64,000 bases of DNA from the NCBI RefSeq assembly GCF_002742625.1, contig NZ_PEBF01000002.1:186001-250000 (forward strand), given 5' to 3'. The position numbers and the translations under genes are program-made. Shown piece by piece: positions 1 through 8,390 of this stretch (its first letter is position 1; every line of letters begins with the position of its first letter). The notes beneath the pieces are model-generated. The model was not told the DNA's origin. It searched no databases and saw nothing but the letters and a program-made list of their open reading frames with translations. The DNA is from Caulobacter sp. FWC2. Its GTDB lineage: Bacteria; Pseudomonadota; Alphaproteobacteria; Caulobacterales; Caulobacteraceae.

Positions 1-1
1 T

Positions 2-753
2 ATAGCGGCCGTCGAAGCCCTGGTGTCTCCAGAAGTCAAATGGTGGATCGTTTCGCGTGGCGACTTCGACCGAGCGACGATCATGGCCATCAATCGTCGC
101 CGTTTCGACCAGGCAATCAGCCGCAAGTCTTCGATCCTTGGCATGGCGGCGCAGGATGACCGGGTCGCGGTCGAGTATGAGACCGCGACCGTGGAAAACG
201 GCGAGCCCATCTTCATCGTCTATCACCACCTGTTCCAGGTGCGGGACAACCATATCGTCTCGGTGCGCGAGTGGACCGATCCGCGCGCGCGGCCCCGCGT
301 TTCAAGGTCTCCCAGGCGGTTCCTCCCGGCCTTGATCCCTGGCCCGCGGCCCGTCCCGACGATATCGATGAGGCCAAGACCCGCGCCGTGGCCGAGGCTT
401 TTCTCGCCCCAGGTCCGACCAACCTGGCGCGGGAGCTCACCGCACCCGGCTTCCGTTGGTGGGTGAACGGCCGCGGCTATGACGACATGTTCGATTTCTT
501 CGCCAAGCTGATGCCGAAAATGGCCGCCATGGGCCCGCCGGTCTCCCCGGTGCGTTACAGCAAGGTGATTTCAGGCATGACGGTTGAAGGCGACAGGGCG
601 TCGGTCCTGATCAACACCGACGTCATCTACCCCACCTACGACTACATCAATCGCTTTCACTGCGTGGCGATCGTGCGCGGCGGCAAGATCATCGAGATGC
701 ACGAGCACACTGATCGTAACGCCTCGATAAAGGCTGGCTTTCCGGAGATCTGA
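2..753 (+). pseudogene. Two-domain SnoaL/NTF2-like protein, 5'-truncated and frameshifted
   Basis: The reading frame is open from base 2 and enters from outside the window. It encodes a SnoaL/NTF2-like fold ending in VSVREWTDP near base 283. The continuation lies in another frame: from about base 289 it reads a second SnoaL-like domain (GFRWWVNGRGYDDMFDFF, then NRFHCVAIVRGGKIIEMHEH) to the stop at 753. The switch falls in a CGCGCGCGC run at 283-291, so one gained or lost base would join the halves. Proteins of this fold are often isomerases, cyclases or small hydrolases acting on polyketide- or terpenoid-like compounds, but no substrate can be read here. It may be a decaying gene or a sequencing error. 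The true start lies outside the window. Confidence 0.6.
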
Positions 754-759
754 CCGTGA

Positions 760-1422
760 TCAACCCGCGGCGCGAAGGCGCTCGCGGGGGGCATCGGCCT
801 CGACCGGCGCTTTCCCAAGATAAGTGGCCAGCTGTCTGGCGCCCTCGGCCGAGACAAGCGGCAGGAAGGCGCGTTCAACCAGCTTCATCACGTCCACCGC
901 CTTTTCGTCGCCGTAGAGCAAGCCATAGACCACCGGCTCGTAGGCGGTCACCGCCATGACGGTGTAGACGATCAGATGCGGCTCGAGGGGGCGAATGACC
1001 CCGCTCTCGACGCAATGAACGACCTCGGCCTGTAGGAGCCGGGCGACCTCGCCGCACTGTTGGTGCGCCAACATGTCGATCAGGGGCGATGCCAGATCGA
1101 TCTGGGAACTGATCGCTCTGACCGCGCCGCGCCGGACCGGATTGGCCAAGGCTCGGATGCGGGCTTCGGCGAAGCTCAGCAGAATATGGAGTGACGGCCG
1201 CTGCTCAGGGGAGGGGCGAGGGGCGGTGGTCTTCAGCAGATGAGACATCGCGTTCAGAAACAAGGCCTCCTTGTTTCCGAAGACCGCGTAAATGGTGGAG
1301 GTCGAACACCGCGCGACCTCTGAGATCTCGCTGATCGAGACATCGTTGAACTTGCGACAGGCGAAGGCCTCGCCAGCCACCTCGATGACGCGTTGCAGCG
1401 ACCGAACTTTTTTGTCCGACAT
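760..1422 (-). CDS. TetR/AcrR family transcriptional regulator
   Basis: A 220-residue protein with an N-terminal helix-turn-helix at about residues 25-50 (DVSISEISEVARCSTSTIYA, followed by VFGNKEALF), the classic TetR recognition region. The all-helical C-terminal part should bind a ligand and dimerise. It starts at an ATG and ends seven bases from the stop of the convergent SnoaL-like gene. It lies downstream of the epoxide-hydrolase-like gene on the same strand, separated by about 175 bases that could hold its promoter. It is a likely local repressor of the 0-6.7 kb cluster; the target is inferred from position only. Confidence 0.85.
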   Translation of the reverse strand: MSDKKVRSLQRVIEVAGEAFACRKFNDVSISEISEVARCSTSTIYAVFGNKEALFLNAMSHLLKTTAPRPSPEQRPSLHILLSFAEARIRALANPVRRGAVRAISSQIDLASPLIDMLAHQQCGEVARLLQAEVVHCVESGVIRPLEPHLIVYTVMAVTAYEPVVYGLLYGDEKAVDVMKLVERAFLPLVSAEGARQLATYLGKAPVEADAPRERLRAAG

Positions 1423-1562
1423 TGGCGACCACGCTGTTTCCTCGCCTCGCGGCTCTTGTGGCCGCTTCAGCTATTACCCCACGATAGACCTTGGACGCGA
1501 ACGCACAAGACCTGACGGACGGCGCGAGAATATCTGACGAGTTGATCGCGTTGGGCTGGCGC

Positions 1563-1579
1563 TATCGTATTTCGCGATA
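1563..1579. promoter_or_regulatory. Small inverted repeat in the tetR leader
   Basis: TATCG and CGATA arms flank a 7-base AT-rich spacer in the gap between the epoxide-hydrolase-like gene and tetR. This could be an operator for TetR autoregulation. The arms are short, so chance is a real alternative. Confidence 0.2.
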
Positions 1580-1598
1580 CTTCGATGTCGTTCTATCT

Positions 1599-2009
1599 TT
1601 ACGGTGCGCTTGCCGTTATCTGCGCTTCGATATCCGCCAGATCCCAGTATTCGCGCCAATAGTGGATCTTCCCGTTGTCGTCGATATCGAAGACAGCGCA
1701 GACCAGCACGGTCACGTTACGGTCGTCCTTGCGCATGGTCACGGTGTCGGCCCGTTCGGTGAAGACTTGCGCGCCGTTGGACGCCACGGACAGGATTTGG
1801 CAGCGACAATCGCGATAGCGTGAAAATTGACTGCGCAGTTCCTCTTCGATCGCCGCCCGCCCCCGCAGGGGCTCGGCGTGCCTTACGCGGCTAAAATAAC
1901 GCGCGTCGGCGCTGAAGTAGGCCATCAGCCGCGCCAAGTCCGGCTGCTCCATATCTAATTGGGACAGAAACTCGGCGACGGTGTCTTCGGCTCGTGCGGG
2001 CATGGGCAA
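1599..2009 (-). CDS. Limonene-1,2-epoxide hydrolase-like / NTF2-fold protein
   Basis: A 136-residue single-domain NTF2-like protein. The central FTERADTVTM segment has an R-x-D pair (R86, D88) like the Arg/Asp pair of limonene-1,2-epoxide hydrolases. The C-terminal GKIHYWREYWD resembles their WRDYFD motif, with Glu120 where the second catalytic Asp is expected. The start is an ATG. The gene is divergent from the TonB-dependent receptor at 2192. It may hydrate or isomerise a small hydrophobic epoxide or ketone, but the Asp-to-Glu change leaves an ordinary SnoaL-like role open. Confidence 0.65.
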   Translation of the reverse strand: MPMPARAEDTVAEFLSQLDMEQPDLARLMAYFSADARYFSRVRHAEPLRGRAAIEEELRSQFSRYRDCRCQILSVASNGAQVFTERADTVTMRKDDRNVTVLVCAVFDIDDNGKIHYWREYWDLADIEAQITASAP

Positions 2010-2191
2010 TCCCTGATGATGTCGGCGGCAATGGGTCCGCTAGGGCGCGCTCAGGCAATAGATAAAAAGAAATATGGGTTTTACGATTTTGCCCCCGCGG
2101 ACCCCGGCGCAGGGCTATCAAGGACAGACGCCTAAGGCGATCGACTTACGAAGCATAAGACGGGCCGTCCAAGGTGCGTCAGGGGGAAACG

Positions 2192-4438
2192 ATGACGAAG
2201 CAATGGTTGCAGGCGGCCAGCCTATTGGCGCTCGCGATGGGGACCTCGGCTTTCGCCGGGGCTGCATTTGCCCAGGCCAAGCCCCAGAACAACGAGTTGG
2301 AGGAGGTGGTCGTCACCGCCCGCCGGGCTGAGGAGCAGGCCCAGTCCGTACCGGTCACTGTGACCGCCATCTCCGCTGAGAGCCTGCAGAAGAATGTTAT
2401 CCAGTCCGGCCTGGATCTGCAAAAGATGGTGCCGACGCTCAGCGTCGTGATGGGCACCCAGGCCAATGGCGCATCCTACTCCTTGCGGGGGATCCGCACC
2501 GGGGTCGTCACCTATCTCAACGAGGTGCCCACACCCAGCGGCCAGGCAGGCGCCTCGGCGGTGAACCTGCAGCTCTACGACCTATCCTCCGTCCAGGCCG
2601 TCTCAGGTCCGCAAGGGACGCTGTTCGGCCGCAACTCGACGGGCGGCGCCATTCTCTTCACGCCCAAAAAGCCGACCGACGTCTTCGAAGGCTCGGTCGC
2701 TGGCGAACTGGGCAACTATGATCGGCGCCAGTTCACCGGCGTGCTGAACATCCCGGTCAGCGACATGCTGAAGGTACGCCTGGGGGCCCAGATCACCGAT
2801 CGCGGCGGCGTGGTGGAAAACACGCTCGGCGATGACGCCCAAGACATTGTTCGCCAAGCCTATCGGGTTGGCGTGCTGTTCACGCCTACCGACAAGATCA
2901 ACAACTACACGTTGGCGGACTACGGCAAGACCGGCGGCCATCTCTTCGCGGCCATCACCTACCACTATCCCGGCGGCGCTTGTCCTGCGACCTACGCGGC
3001 GTGCGTCTACGGCCCCACCCTGCTGGTTGGCCTCCAGCAGCAACAGGAAGCATTCGGCATACGTAAGATCGCCAGCGCGTTTCCGGCCTATTCGCACGGC
3101 GAAGAGGTCGGCTTCCAGAACGTCTTGACCTATGACCTGACCGACGACCTGAGCCTGAAGTACATCGCATCCTATCGGAAGAGCCAGAGCAAGAACCTCT
3201 CCAACAAGACTTCGTTCAACGTCCCGTTCGTCTATGGTCAGGACTACAATCGGACCCACGAGTGGATCCAGGAAGTCCAGGGGCGGGCCAAGCTGCTGGA
3301 CGGTCGGCTCGACCTCGTCGGGGGCGTGTTCCTAAGACATGTGATTTCCAACAACGAAAACTCGCTGCAGATCCTGAACCCGGTCGGCGCTCCGTTCGGT
3401 CCGGCGACGGCGCAGACCTCGCCCTCGCACGCCGACAACCGCTCAACCGCCTTCTATGCCCAAGGCAACTTCAAGCTGACCGACCGGTTGTCCCTCACCG
3501 CCGGCCTGCGGCAAACCAACGATGATCAGAAGAACGTCGCATCCAGCATCTTGCCGGGCCTGAAATGCGGGCTGAATCCGGCCGTGCCGGGCGTCAATTT
3601 CGCAGCGTGCCAGCAGCGCCAAGCGGCGAAGTTCGATGCGCTGACCTATCTGGTCTCACTAGACTATCAAGTGACGCCGGACCTGCTGGTCTACGCCACG
3701 ACGCGGACGGGCTACAACGCCGGGGGCTTCAACCAGGGGATCATCAACACCGACCTTGGCAGCTACGCCCCTGAGCACCTCACGGACTACGAGGTGGGTG
3801 TCAAGGCCGACTGGCATCTGGGTGACATGCCCGTGCGGACCAACCTCGCGGCCTTCCAAGGCAAGTACAAAGACATCCAGCGCAGCGTGGTGCGCTTCGT
3901 CAACAACGTGACCATCGCGGGCACGTTCAACGCCGCAGAAGCGACCATCAAAGGCGCCCAGCTCGAGATCCAGGCGCGGCCCAGTTCGATGTTCGACGTC
4001 AATGGCTCGTTGGGCCTGCTAGACACGGTGTACGATCGGTTCGACGCCACGGCGATCTCAGGCAGCGCCACCGGCAATCGCTTCGCCCAAGCGCCAAAGG
4101 TGACCTACAACCTCTCGGGCACCTTCCACCACGACCTGTCGTTCGGCGAGCTGTCGGCCAGCCTAAGCTACGCCTACGTCGGTGATGTGACCTTCACGGA
4201 CAGCAATATCGGCCAACCCTACGCCTTTACCAACGGCTACGGTCTGCTCGATCTCAATATCGAGGTTCGCAACATCGGCGGCCGCCCGATCACCGCCGGG
4301 GTTTGGGCCAAGAACCTCGCCGACAAGGACTACATCGTGAACATCAGCGACCAGTCCAAGTCGCTCGGCTTCACCTCCAACATCTACGGCGACCCGCGCA
4401 CCTTTGGCGTGTCCCTGCGCTACGCCTTCGGCTCTTGA
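2192..4438 (+). CDS. TonB-dependent outer-membrane receptor
   Basis: A 748-residue receptor starting at the ATG preceded by AGGGGGAAACG; an in-frame GTG 18 bases upstream is less likely. Residues 1-28 are a signal peptide ending at AFAQA. A TonB-box region with ELEEVVVTARR follows at about 35-45, then the plug domain (SGPQGTLFGRNSTGGAILF) and the beta-barrel. The last residues are YAFGS, so the usual terminal aromatic residue is three residues in. It takes up a substrate too large or scarce for porins, using TonB-ExbBD energy. It is followed at 23 bases by two paralogous genes of unknown family, probably in one operon. Such receptors often import terpenoids, steroids, aromatics or glycans; the ligand is unknown. 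Confidence 0.9.
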   Translation: MTKQWLQAASLLALAMGTSAFAGAAFAQAKPQNNELEEVVVTARRAEEQAQSVPVTVTAISAESLQKNVIQSGLDLQKMVPTLSVVMGTQANGASYSLRGIRTGVVTYLNEVPTPSGQAGASAVNLQLYDLSSVQAVSGPQGTLFGRNSTGGAILFTPKKPTDVFEGSVAGELGNYDRRQFTGVLNIPVSDMLKVRLGAQITDRGGVVENTLGDDAQDIVRQAYRVGVLFTPTDKINNYTLADYGKTGGHLFAAITYHYPGGACPATYAACVYGPTLLVGLQQQQEAFGIRKIASAFPAYSHGEEVGFQNVLTYDLTDDLSLKYIASYRKSQSKNLSNKTSFNVPFVYGQDYNRTHEWIQEVQGRAKLLDGRLDLVGGVFLRHVISNNENSLQILNPVGAPFGPATAQTSPSHADNRSTAFYAQGNFKLTDRLSLTAGLRQTNDDQKNVASSILPGLKCGLNPAVPGVNFAACQQRQAAKFDALTYLVSLDYQVTPDLLVYATTRTGYNAGGFNQGIINTDLGSYAPEHLTDYEVGVKADWHLGDMPVRTNLAAFQGKYKDIQRSVVRFVNNVTIAGTFNAAEATIKGAQLEIQARPSSMFDVNGSLGLLDTVYDRFDATAISGSATGNRFAQAPKVTYNLSGTFHHDLSFGELSASLSYAYVGDVTFTDSNIGQPYAFTNGYGLLDLNIEVRNIGGRPITAGVWAKNLADKDYIVNISDQSKSLGFTSNIYGDPRTFGVSLRYAFGS

Positions 4439-4461
4439 CCATGGAAGATTGGGGACACGTC

Positions 4462-5490
4462 ATGAGTGACACCACCAAGCACCCGCAATTGGCCAAGGTC
4501 CGCCTCGCGGGCGGCGCGCCGCCCCTGCTGCCCGATCTGGCGGACGTGATGCCCGCCGATCCGGCCTTGGCCGACGCCCTGGCGACGGAGTTCGCATCGA
4601 CGGCGACGACCCTGTCGACGCCCCAGGCCTATTGGGCGGGCTTGAACGGCTGGATGACCGACCGTCTTTCCGGTCCGGTCATGGAGGGGAAGGTCAGCCC
4701 CGAGCAGCTCGGCGCCCAGGCTTGGGCCATCTACGCGTCCAGCTATTGGGGCGGGCTGGAGTTGCGCGAACATTGGGGCATGCCCCCGGTGATCGCCAAG
4801 ATGGGGATCAAGTTCTCGCCGCCGTTCGCCGACGTGCAAATGGGCATATTGGCCCAGATGCGTCAGCGCATGGCGGCGGTGAATGCCGGCGGCGAGGCGT
4901 GCCTTGCCCTACTGCCGTCCCTGATGCGTGAAGGCGGCACCTCCGGCACAGTCTATGGCATCGCCTACAATGCCGGCGTCCAAGTGGTGAAGACCGAGGA
5001 TCCGCCGATCGGTCAACGACGACCGCACCGCCAGCCCAAGCCCGCGGCGTTACGCATCAACGGTCGTGACTTCATGCGGGTCGACTACGACCTGCCGACG
5101 CCGCACTACCTGAAGGTCTGGCGCTCGGCTTACGAGCGCGCGGTCACCGCCAATCCCGAGGCCTACGAGAGGGTCATCGTCGGCGAAGCCGGTCAGACTG
5201 ACCTGCGCGACCTATGGCGCAAAGGCGTTGCGTTCGGGAACACCACCTGGGGCGGGGATTCTCAGGACAATTGGACCGACGCCTATTTCGACGAAACCAT
5301 TCGCTGGAGCTCGATCCTGACCTTCGGCATGGAGGCCGTCGGCCTCGCCGCGATCGCGGCTGTGATCAATCAGGATCCCGAGGCGGCCAAGCTCGCCGTA
5401 ATGGGCAACGCCCTCTACCTCGGCGCGACCCCGGGCTGGCTGCTCGGCCTTATCGACACGGGCGCGCACCTTCCCACCGTGACGGCTTAG
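4462..5490 (+). CDS. Unrecognised protein, cytoplasmic paralogue of the next gene
   Basis: A 342-residue protein of no family I recognise. The start is taken at MSDTTKHP, which has GGGGA about six bases upstream; an in-frame ATG at 4441 lacks a ribosome site. There is no signal peptide. It aligns over its whole length with the next gene, sharing GWMTDRLS (residues 63-70), QAWAIYASS-x-WGG, YNAGVQVVKTEDPP, RDFMRVDYDLP, LKVWRS, TWGG-S-x-D-x-W-x-DAYF, INQDPEAA and GATPGW. One Cys (EACLALLP) is conserved. Long blocks of invariant residues point to an enzyme or a tightly packed fold. It sits between a TonB receptor and the Tat-signal paralogue. Confidence 0.8.
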   Translation: MSDTTKHPQLAKVRLAGGAPPLLPDLADVMPADPALADALATEFASTATTLSTPQAYWAGLNGWMTDRLSGPVMEGKVSPEQLGAQAWAIYASSYWGGLELREHWGMPPVIAKMGIKFSPPFADVQMGILAQMRQRMAAVNAGGEACLALLPSLMREGGTSGTVYGIAYNAGVQVVKTEDPPIGQRRPHRQPKPAALRINGRDFMRVDYDLPTPHYLKVWRSAYERAVTANPEAYERVIVGEAGQTDLRDLWRKGVAFGNTTWGGDSQDNWTDAYFDETIRWSSILTFGMEAVGLAAIAAVINQDPEAAKLAVMGNALYLGATPGWLLGLIDTGAHLPTVTA

Positions 5491-5537
5491 CGATCGGCTT
5501 TGGCGGACACAGCGATCAAATTCATAAGGCGACAAAC

Positions 5538-6635
5538 ATGCAATACGACAGGCGCACCATTCTCGCCGGAGCAGGCTCCGCGGCGCTGGCGATGAGCCTC
5601 CCGGCAGCGGCGCAGGCAGTGACTAGCGCCGGGGCCGCCCGGTTCGCCGGCGCCGCGCCCCTCGGTCCTGAGCTCGCCAAGGTTATGCCGGAGTCTCCGG
5701 CGTTGATGGAGGCCCTTGCGGCCGAGTTCGCTCCGACTGCGGCCCGGTTGCAGAGCCAGGACATCTACTGGCTGGGATTCAACGGCTGGATGACGGACCG
5801 TTTGTCGGCCTCGATCATGGATGGGACCTTGGACGCCAAGGATATCGGACCCCAGGCCTGGGCGATCTATGCTTCCAGCGTCTGGGGTGGGGTTGAGCTG
5901 CGGCGTTTACGCGAAAAGTGGGACAGCGCGCCCGCCATGCCCGACGCTGTCGTTCAGCAGGCCGCGGCCCGCCTGGCCAGGAGCCAGCAAGACATGGCCG
6001 AAAAGATGACTCTGCGCCTAAACGCCCTGGCCGGCGGTCCCGCCAGCTGCCTCAGCATTCTGCCAACCCTGATCCGCGATGACTCCACCACCGGGCCGGT
6101 GCACGGCATGGCCTATAATGCCGGTGTGCAGGTGGTGAAGACCGAAGATCCCCCGGTGGGCCGCCGTCGTCCGCAACGCCCGGCCAAGCCCAGTTCCGTA
6201 CGGATCAATGTTCGGGATTTCATGCGGGTCGACTACGATCTGCCGTCGCCGCTCTACCTGAAGGTCTGGCGTTCCAAATTCGAAGGCGCCGTGACCGGCA
6301 ATCCGGACGCCTACGAGAAGATCATTCGCGGCGAGCCTGGGCAGGAAAATCTGCGCGATCTTTGGAAGCGGGCGGTGTTGCTGGGCCTGAAGACATGGGG
6401 CGGCGAATCCAACGACAAGTGGTCCGACGCCTACTTCGAAGGCGCCTTGCATTGGAGTTCGGTGCTCAACTTTGGTCTTGAAGCCATGGGATTGGCGACC
6501 TTCGTGGCGCTGATCAATCAAGATCCCGAAGCGGCGCGCCGAGCTGTGCTCGTCAACACCCTCTATGTCGGCGCCACGCCCGGTTGGGGCGTGGGTCTCT
6601 TCGACAAGAACGCGACCTTGCCCGCGAAGGCCTGA
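5538..6635 (+). CDS. Unrecognised protein with Tat-type signal, paralogue of the preceding gene
   Basis: A 365-residue protein starting at MQYDRRTILAG. The N-terminus (DRRTIL, a hydrophobic stretch AGAGSAALAMSLPAAA, then AQA) looks like a twin-arginine signal peptide with cleavage near residue 24. The mature part is about half identical to the preceding protein and keeps all of its blocks, including YNAGVQVVKTEDPP and RDFMRVDYDLP. Tat export suggests that it folds or loads a cofactor in the cytoplasm before acting in the periplasm. The pair may act on the same substrate on two sides of the inner membrane. No function is claimed. Confidence 0.8.
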   Translation: MQYDRRTILAGAGSAALAMSLPAAAQAVTSAGAARFAGAAPLGPELAKVMPESPALMEALAAEFAPTAARLQSQDIYWLGFNGWMTDRLSASIMDGTLDAKDIGPQAWAIYASSVWGGVELRRLREKWDSAPAMPDAVVQQAAARLARSQQDMAEKMTLRLNALAGGPASCLSILPTLIRDDSTTGPVHGMAYNAGVQVVKTEDPPVGRRRPQRPAKPSSVRINVRDFMRVDYDLPSPLYLKVWRSKFEGAVTGNPDAYEKIIRGEPGQENLRDLWKRAVLLGLKTWGGESNDKWSDAYFEGALHWSSVLNFGLEAMGLATFVALINQDPEAARRAVLVNTLYVGATPGWGVGLFDKNATLPAKA

Positions 6636-6653
6636 TGCAAAGGATCGTCGCCA

Positions 6654-6695
6654 GCTAGCGCTCGGTGACGGCGGTGTCCGTCGCCGTGCGCTAGC
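6654..6695. terminator. Hairpin between convergent genes
   Basis: GCTAGCGC at 6654-6661 pairs perfectly with GCGCTAGC at 6688-6695. An inner GACGG/CCGTC stem closes on CGGTGT. It lies between the convergent Tat-paralogue gene and the PccR-like regulator. No U-tract follows, so it may be an RNA-stabilising or Rho-assisted end rather than a strict intrinsic terminator. Confidence 0.45.
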
Positions 6696-6745
6696 CAGAC
6701 TTGGCGGCGCTGCAGCGTCATGTCGACCGAACCGGCCGCAACGCC

Positions 6746-8158
6746 CTAAGTTTCAAGAGAGAAAGGCACCGAGCGGCGTTCATGTTCGAGCACCTCGAAG
6801 GCTCGATCCACGGGCGGGAAAGCCCGTTGCGAGCAGTCGTTACGCTCGCAAATCCGACAGCTAACCCCAATCCGGGCCGGCGGACCTTTCAGGTCCAAGC
6901 CTTGTGCATAGACGAGACTGTCAGCGTACTGCACTTCACAACCTAAACCCAGCGCGTAGCGCCGATCGGGCTGTAGGTAAGCGCCCGAGGGTTTGACGAC
7001 GCCCTTGGCGATGCTGACATAGCCGACGCCATCCGGCATTTCGGCCAGTTGTACGAGCCACTTGTCGGGGGTGGCGAAGGCGTCGTGCACGTTCCACAGC
7101 GGGCAGGTCCCGCCAAAGCGGGCGAACTGAAGCCGTGTGGCGCTGTGGCGCTTGGTGATGTTGCCGGCTTGATCGACACGCACGAAATAGAACGGCACGC
7201 CCCGCGCGCCGGGTCGCTGGAGCGTCGAGAGCCGATGGAAAACCTGTTCCAAGCTCGTCTGGAACATGAGGCTCAGGCGCTCAGTGTCGTGTCGCGTTGC
7301 GAGTGCGGCTTCGCGGAAACGCTCATACGGCAAGAGCATCGCGCCCGCCGCATAGTTCAACAGCGCGGTGCGGCAAACCTTGGCCGCGCCCTCGCTACGA
7401 AAGCCCGCCGCCCCCAACTCCATTTCGACCGTATCAGAGAGCGATGCGGCGACGATCTGATAGGCCATTTGGAACGATCGCGTGGCGGGGCCCTGGGGCG
7501 CGCCGAGGGTCAAAAGGCCCGCTGCCGGATCGAACCGGCGTAGAAGATCCGGCTCGGCTGATCGTGTCACGCCTATGCCCTGTTTTTCCCTCAACCAGCG
7601 CTCCAGCACCGTCTCGACAGGCTCGGGGCCATCCAAGCCGAGTTCGGCCGAGAGGGCTTCAGCGGCAACGTCCAGGCTATGAACGTAGTTGTTCTTGTAG
7701 TGGAAGAAGTCGCGGACTTCCTCATAGGGCAGGAGGGCGCTGGCCGCGCCCCGCTCGTCCAGGGATACCGCTTCCTCGGTCGTCTTGAGGCGCTCATCAA
7801 GTCGACGATAGGCGTGATGTAGCGCCAGGAAGGCCCGGGCCAGGTTCGGCGTGTTGGCGACTGCCGACTTCAGTTCCTGCAGCCCCGGAGGCTCGCCGCC
7901 GGGGATCGTGTCGGCCGTAGCCTCGCGTAGATCCGCGACCATCCGTTGGTCGTCGGCGACATCGAGGGTCGCGGCCTCGACCTCGAAGACCCGCATCACA
8001 TCGATCACAACCCGCGCGGTCACCGGCCGCTGATTGGCTTCGATTTGCGAGAGATAGCTTGCCGACAAGCCAAGCCGTGTGGCGCAGGCCTCCAAATTCC
8101 AGCCTTTCGCTTGGCGCAGCAGGCGGAGCTTGGGGCCGATGAACAGTTTATCTCGCAT
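6746..8158 (-). CDS. pccR: Short-chain fatty acyl-CoA regulator (ScfR family), PccR-like
   Basis: A 470-residue XRE-type regulator. Residues 9-63 form a helix-turn-helix (LRQAKGWNLEACATRLGLSA, then SYLSQIEANQRP). An IrrE/ImmA-like middle region follows, then the ScfR C-terminal domain with the hallmark CRICERNDCSQRAFPP near the end. ScfR proteins include RamB of actinobacteria and PccR of Rhodobacter sphaeroides, which controls propionyl-CoA carboxylase. Here the gene is divergent from pccB, so the same role is well supported by context. The start is placed at MRDKLF (ATG); an in-frame GTG lies two codons upstream. The ligand is probably an acyl-CoA such as propionyl- or methylmalonyl-CoA. 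Confidence 0.85.
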   Translation of the reverse strand: MRDKLFIGPKLRLLRQAKGWNLEACATRLGLSASYLSQIEANQRPVTARVVIDVMRVFEVEAATLDVADDQRMVADLREATADTIPGGEPPGLQELKSAVANTPNLARAFLALHHAYRRLDERLKTTEEAVSLDERGAASALLPYEEVRDFFHYKNNYVHSLDVAAEALSAELGLDGPEPVETVLERWLREKQGIGVTRSAEPDLLRRFDPAAGLLTLGAPQGPATRSFQMAYQIVAASLSDTVEMELGAAGFRSEGAAKVCRTALLNYAAGAMLLPYERFREAALATRHDTERLSLMFQTSLEQVFHRLSTLQRPGARGVPFYFVRVDQAGNITKRHSATRLQFARFGGTCPLWNVHDAFATPDKWLVQLAEMPDGVGYVSIAKGVVKPSGAYLQPDRRYALGLGCEVQYADSLVYAQGLDLKGPPARIGVSCRICERNDCSQRAFPPVDRAFEVLEHERRSVPFSLET

Positions 8159-8164
8159 TTTCAC

Positions 8165-8264
8165 AACTTTGCAGCTTTACAGATTTCGCTCACTCAATCT
8201 GGCTTCAAAGCTTGATTTTGATCCGGTTTTTGTTGCCGGCAAGCGCAAAAATCGCATTTTGCAA
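8165..8264. promoter_or_regulatory. Divergent pccR-pccB control region with candidate operators
   Basis: The gap between pccR and pccB is AT-rich against the surrounding DNA. It carries a perfect inverted repeat GCAAAA-N6-TTTTGC at 8245-8262. Close to the pccR start, TTTGCA and TTTACA occur as a direct repeat (8168-8181). PccR of Rhodobacter is reported to bind paired TTTGCAAA elements, and these TTTGCA-like half-sites fit that loosely, though the spacing differs. Assignment as PccR operators is inference. Confidence 0.45.
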
Positions 8265-8390
8265 TAGAGCGATGTTTTTACAGCGTTCCTCCCACCCAGC
8301 CGGAGCCCACCTCCGGAAACCTAGGCCGCCGAGCCGCTTGTCGGCTTGGCGGCCGGTTCTTTGCGATCCCATTGCGAGAGATCCGTCGCC

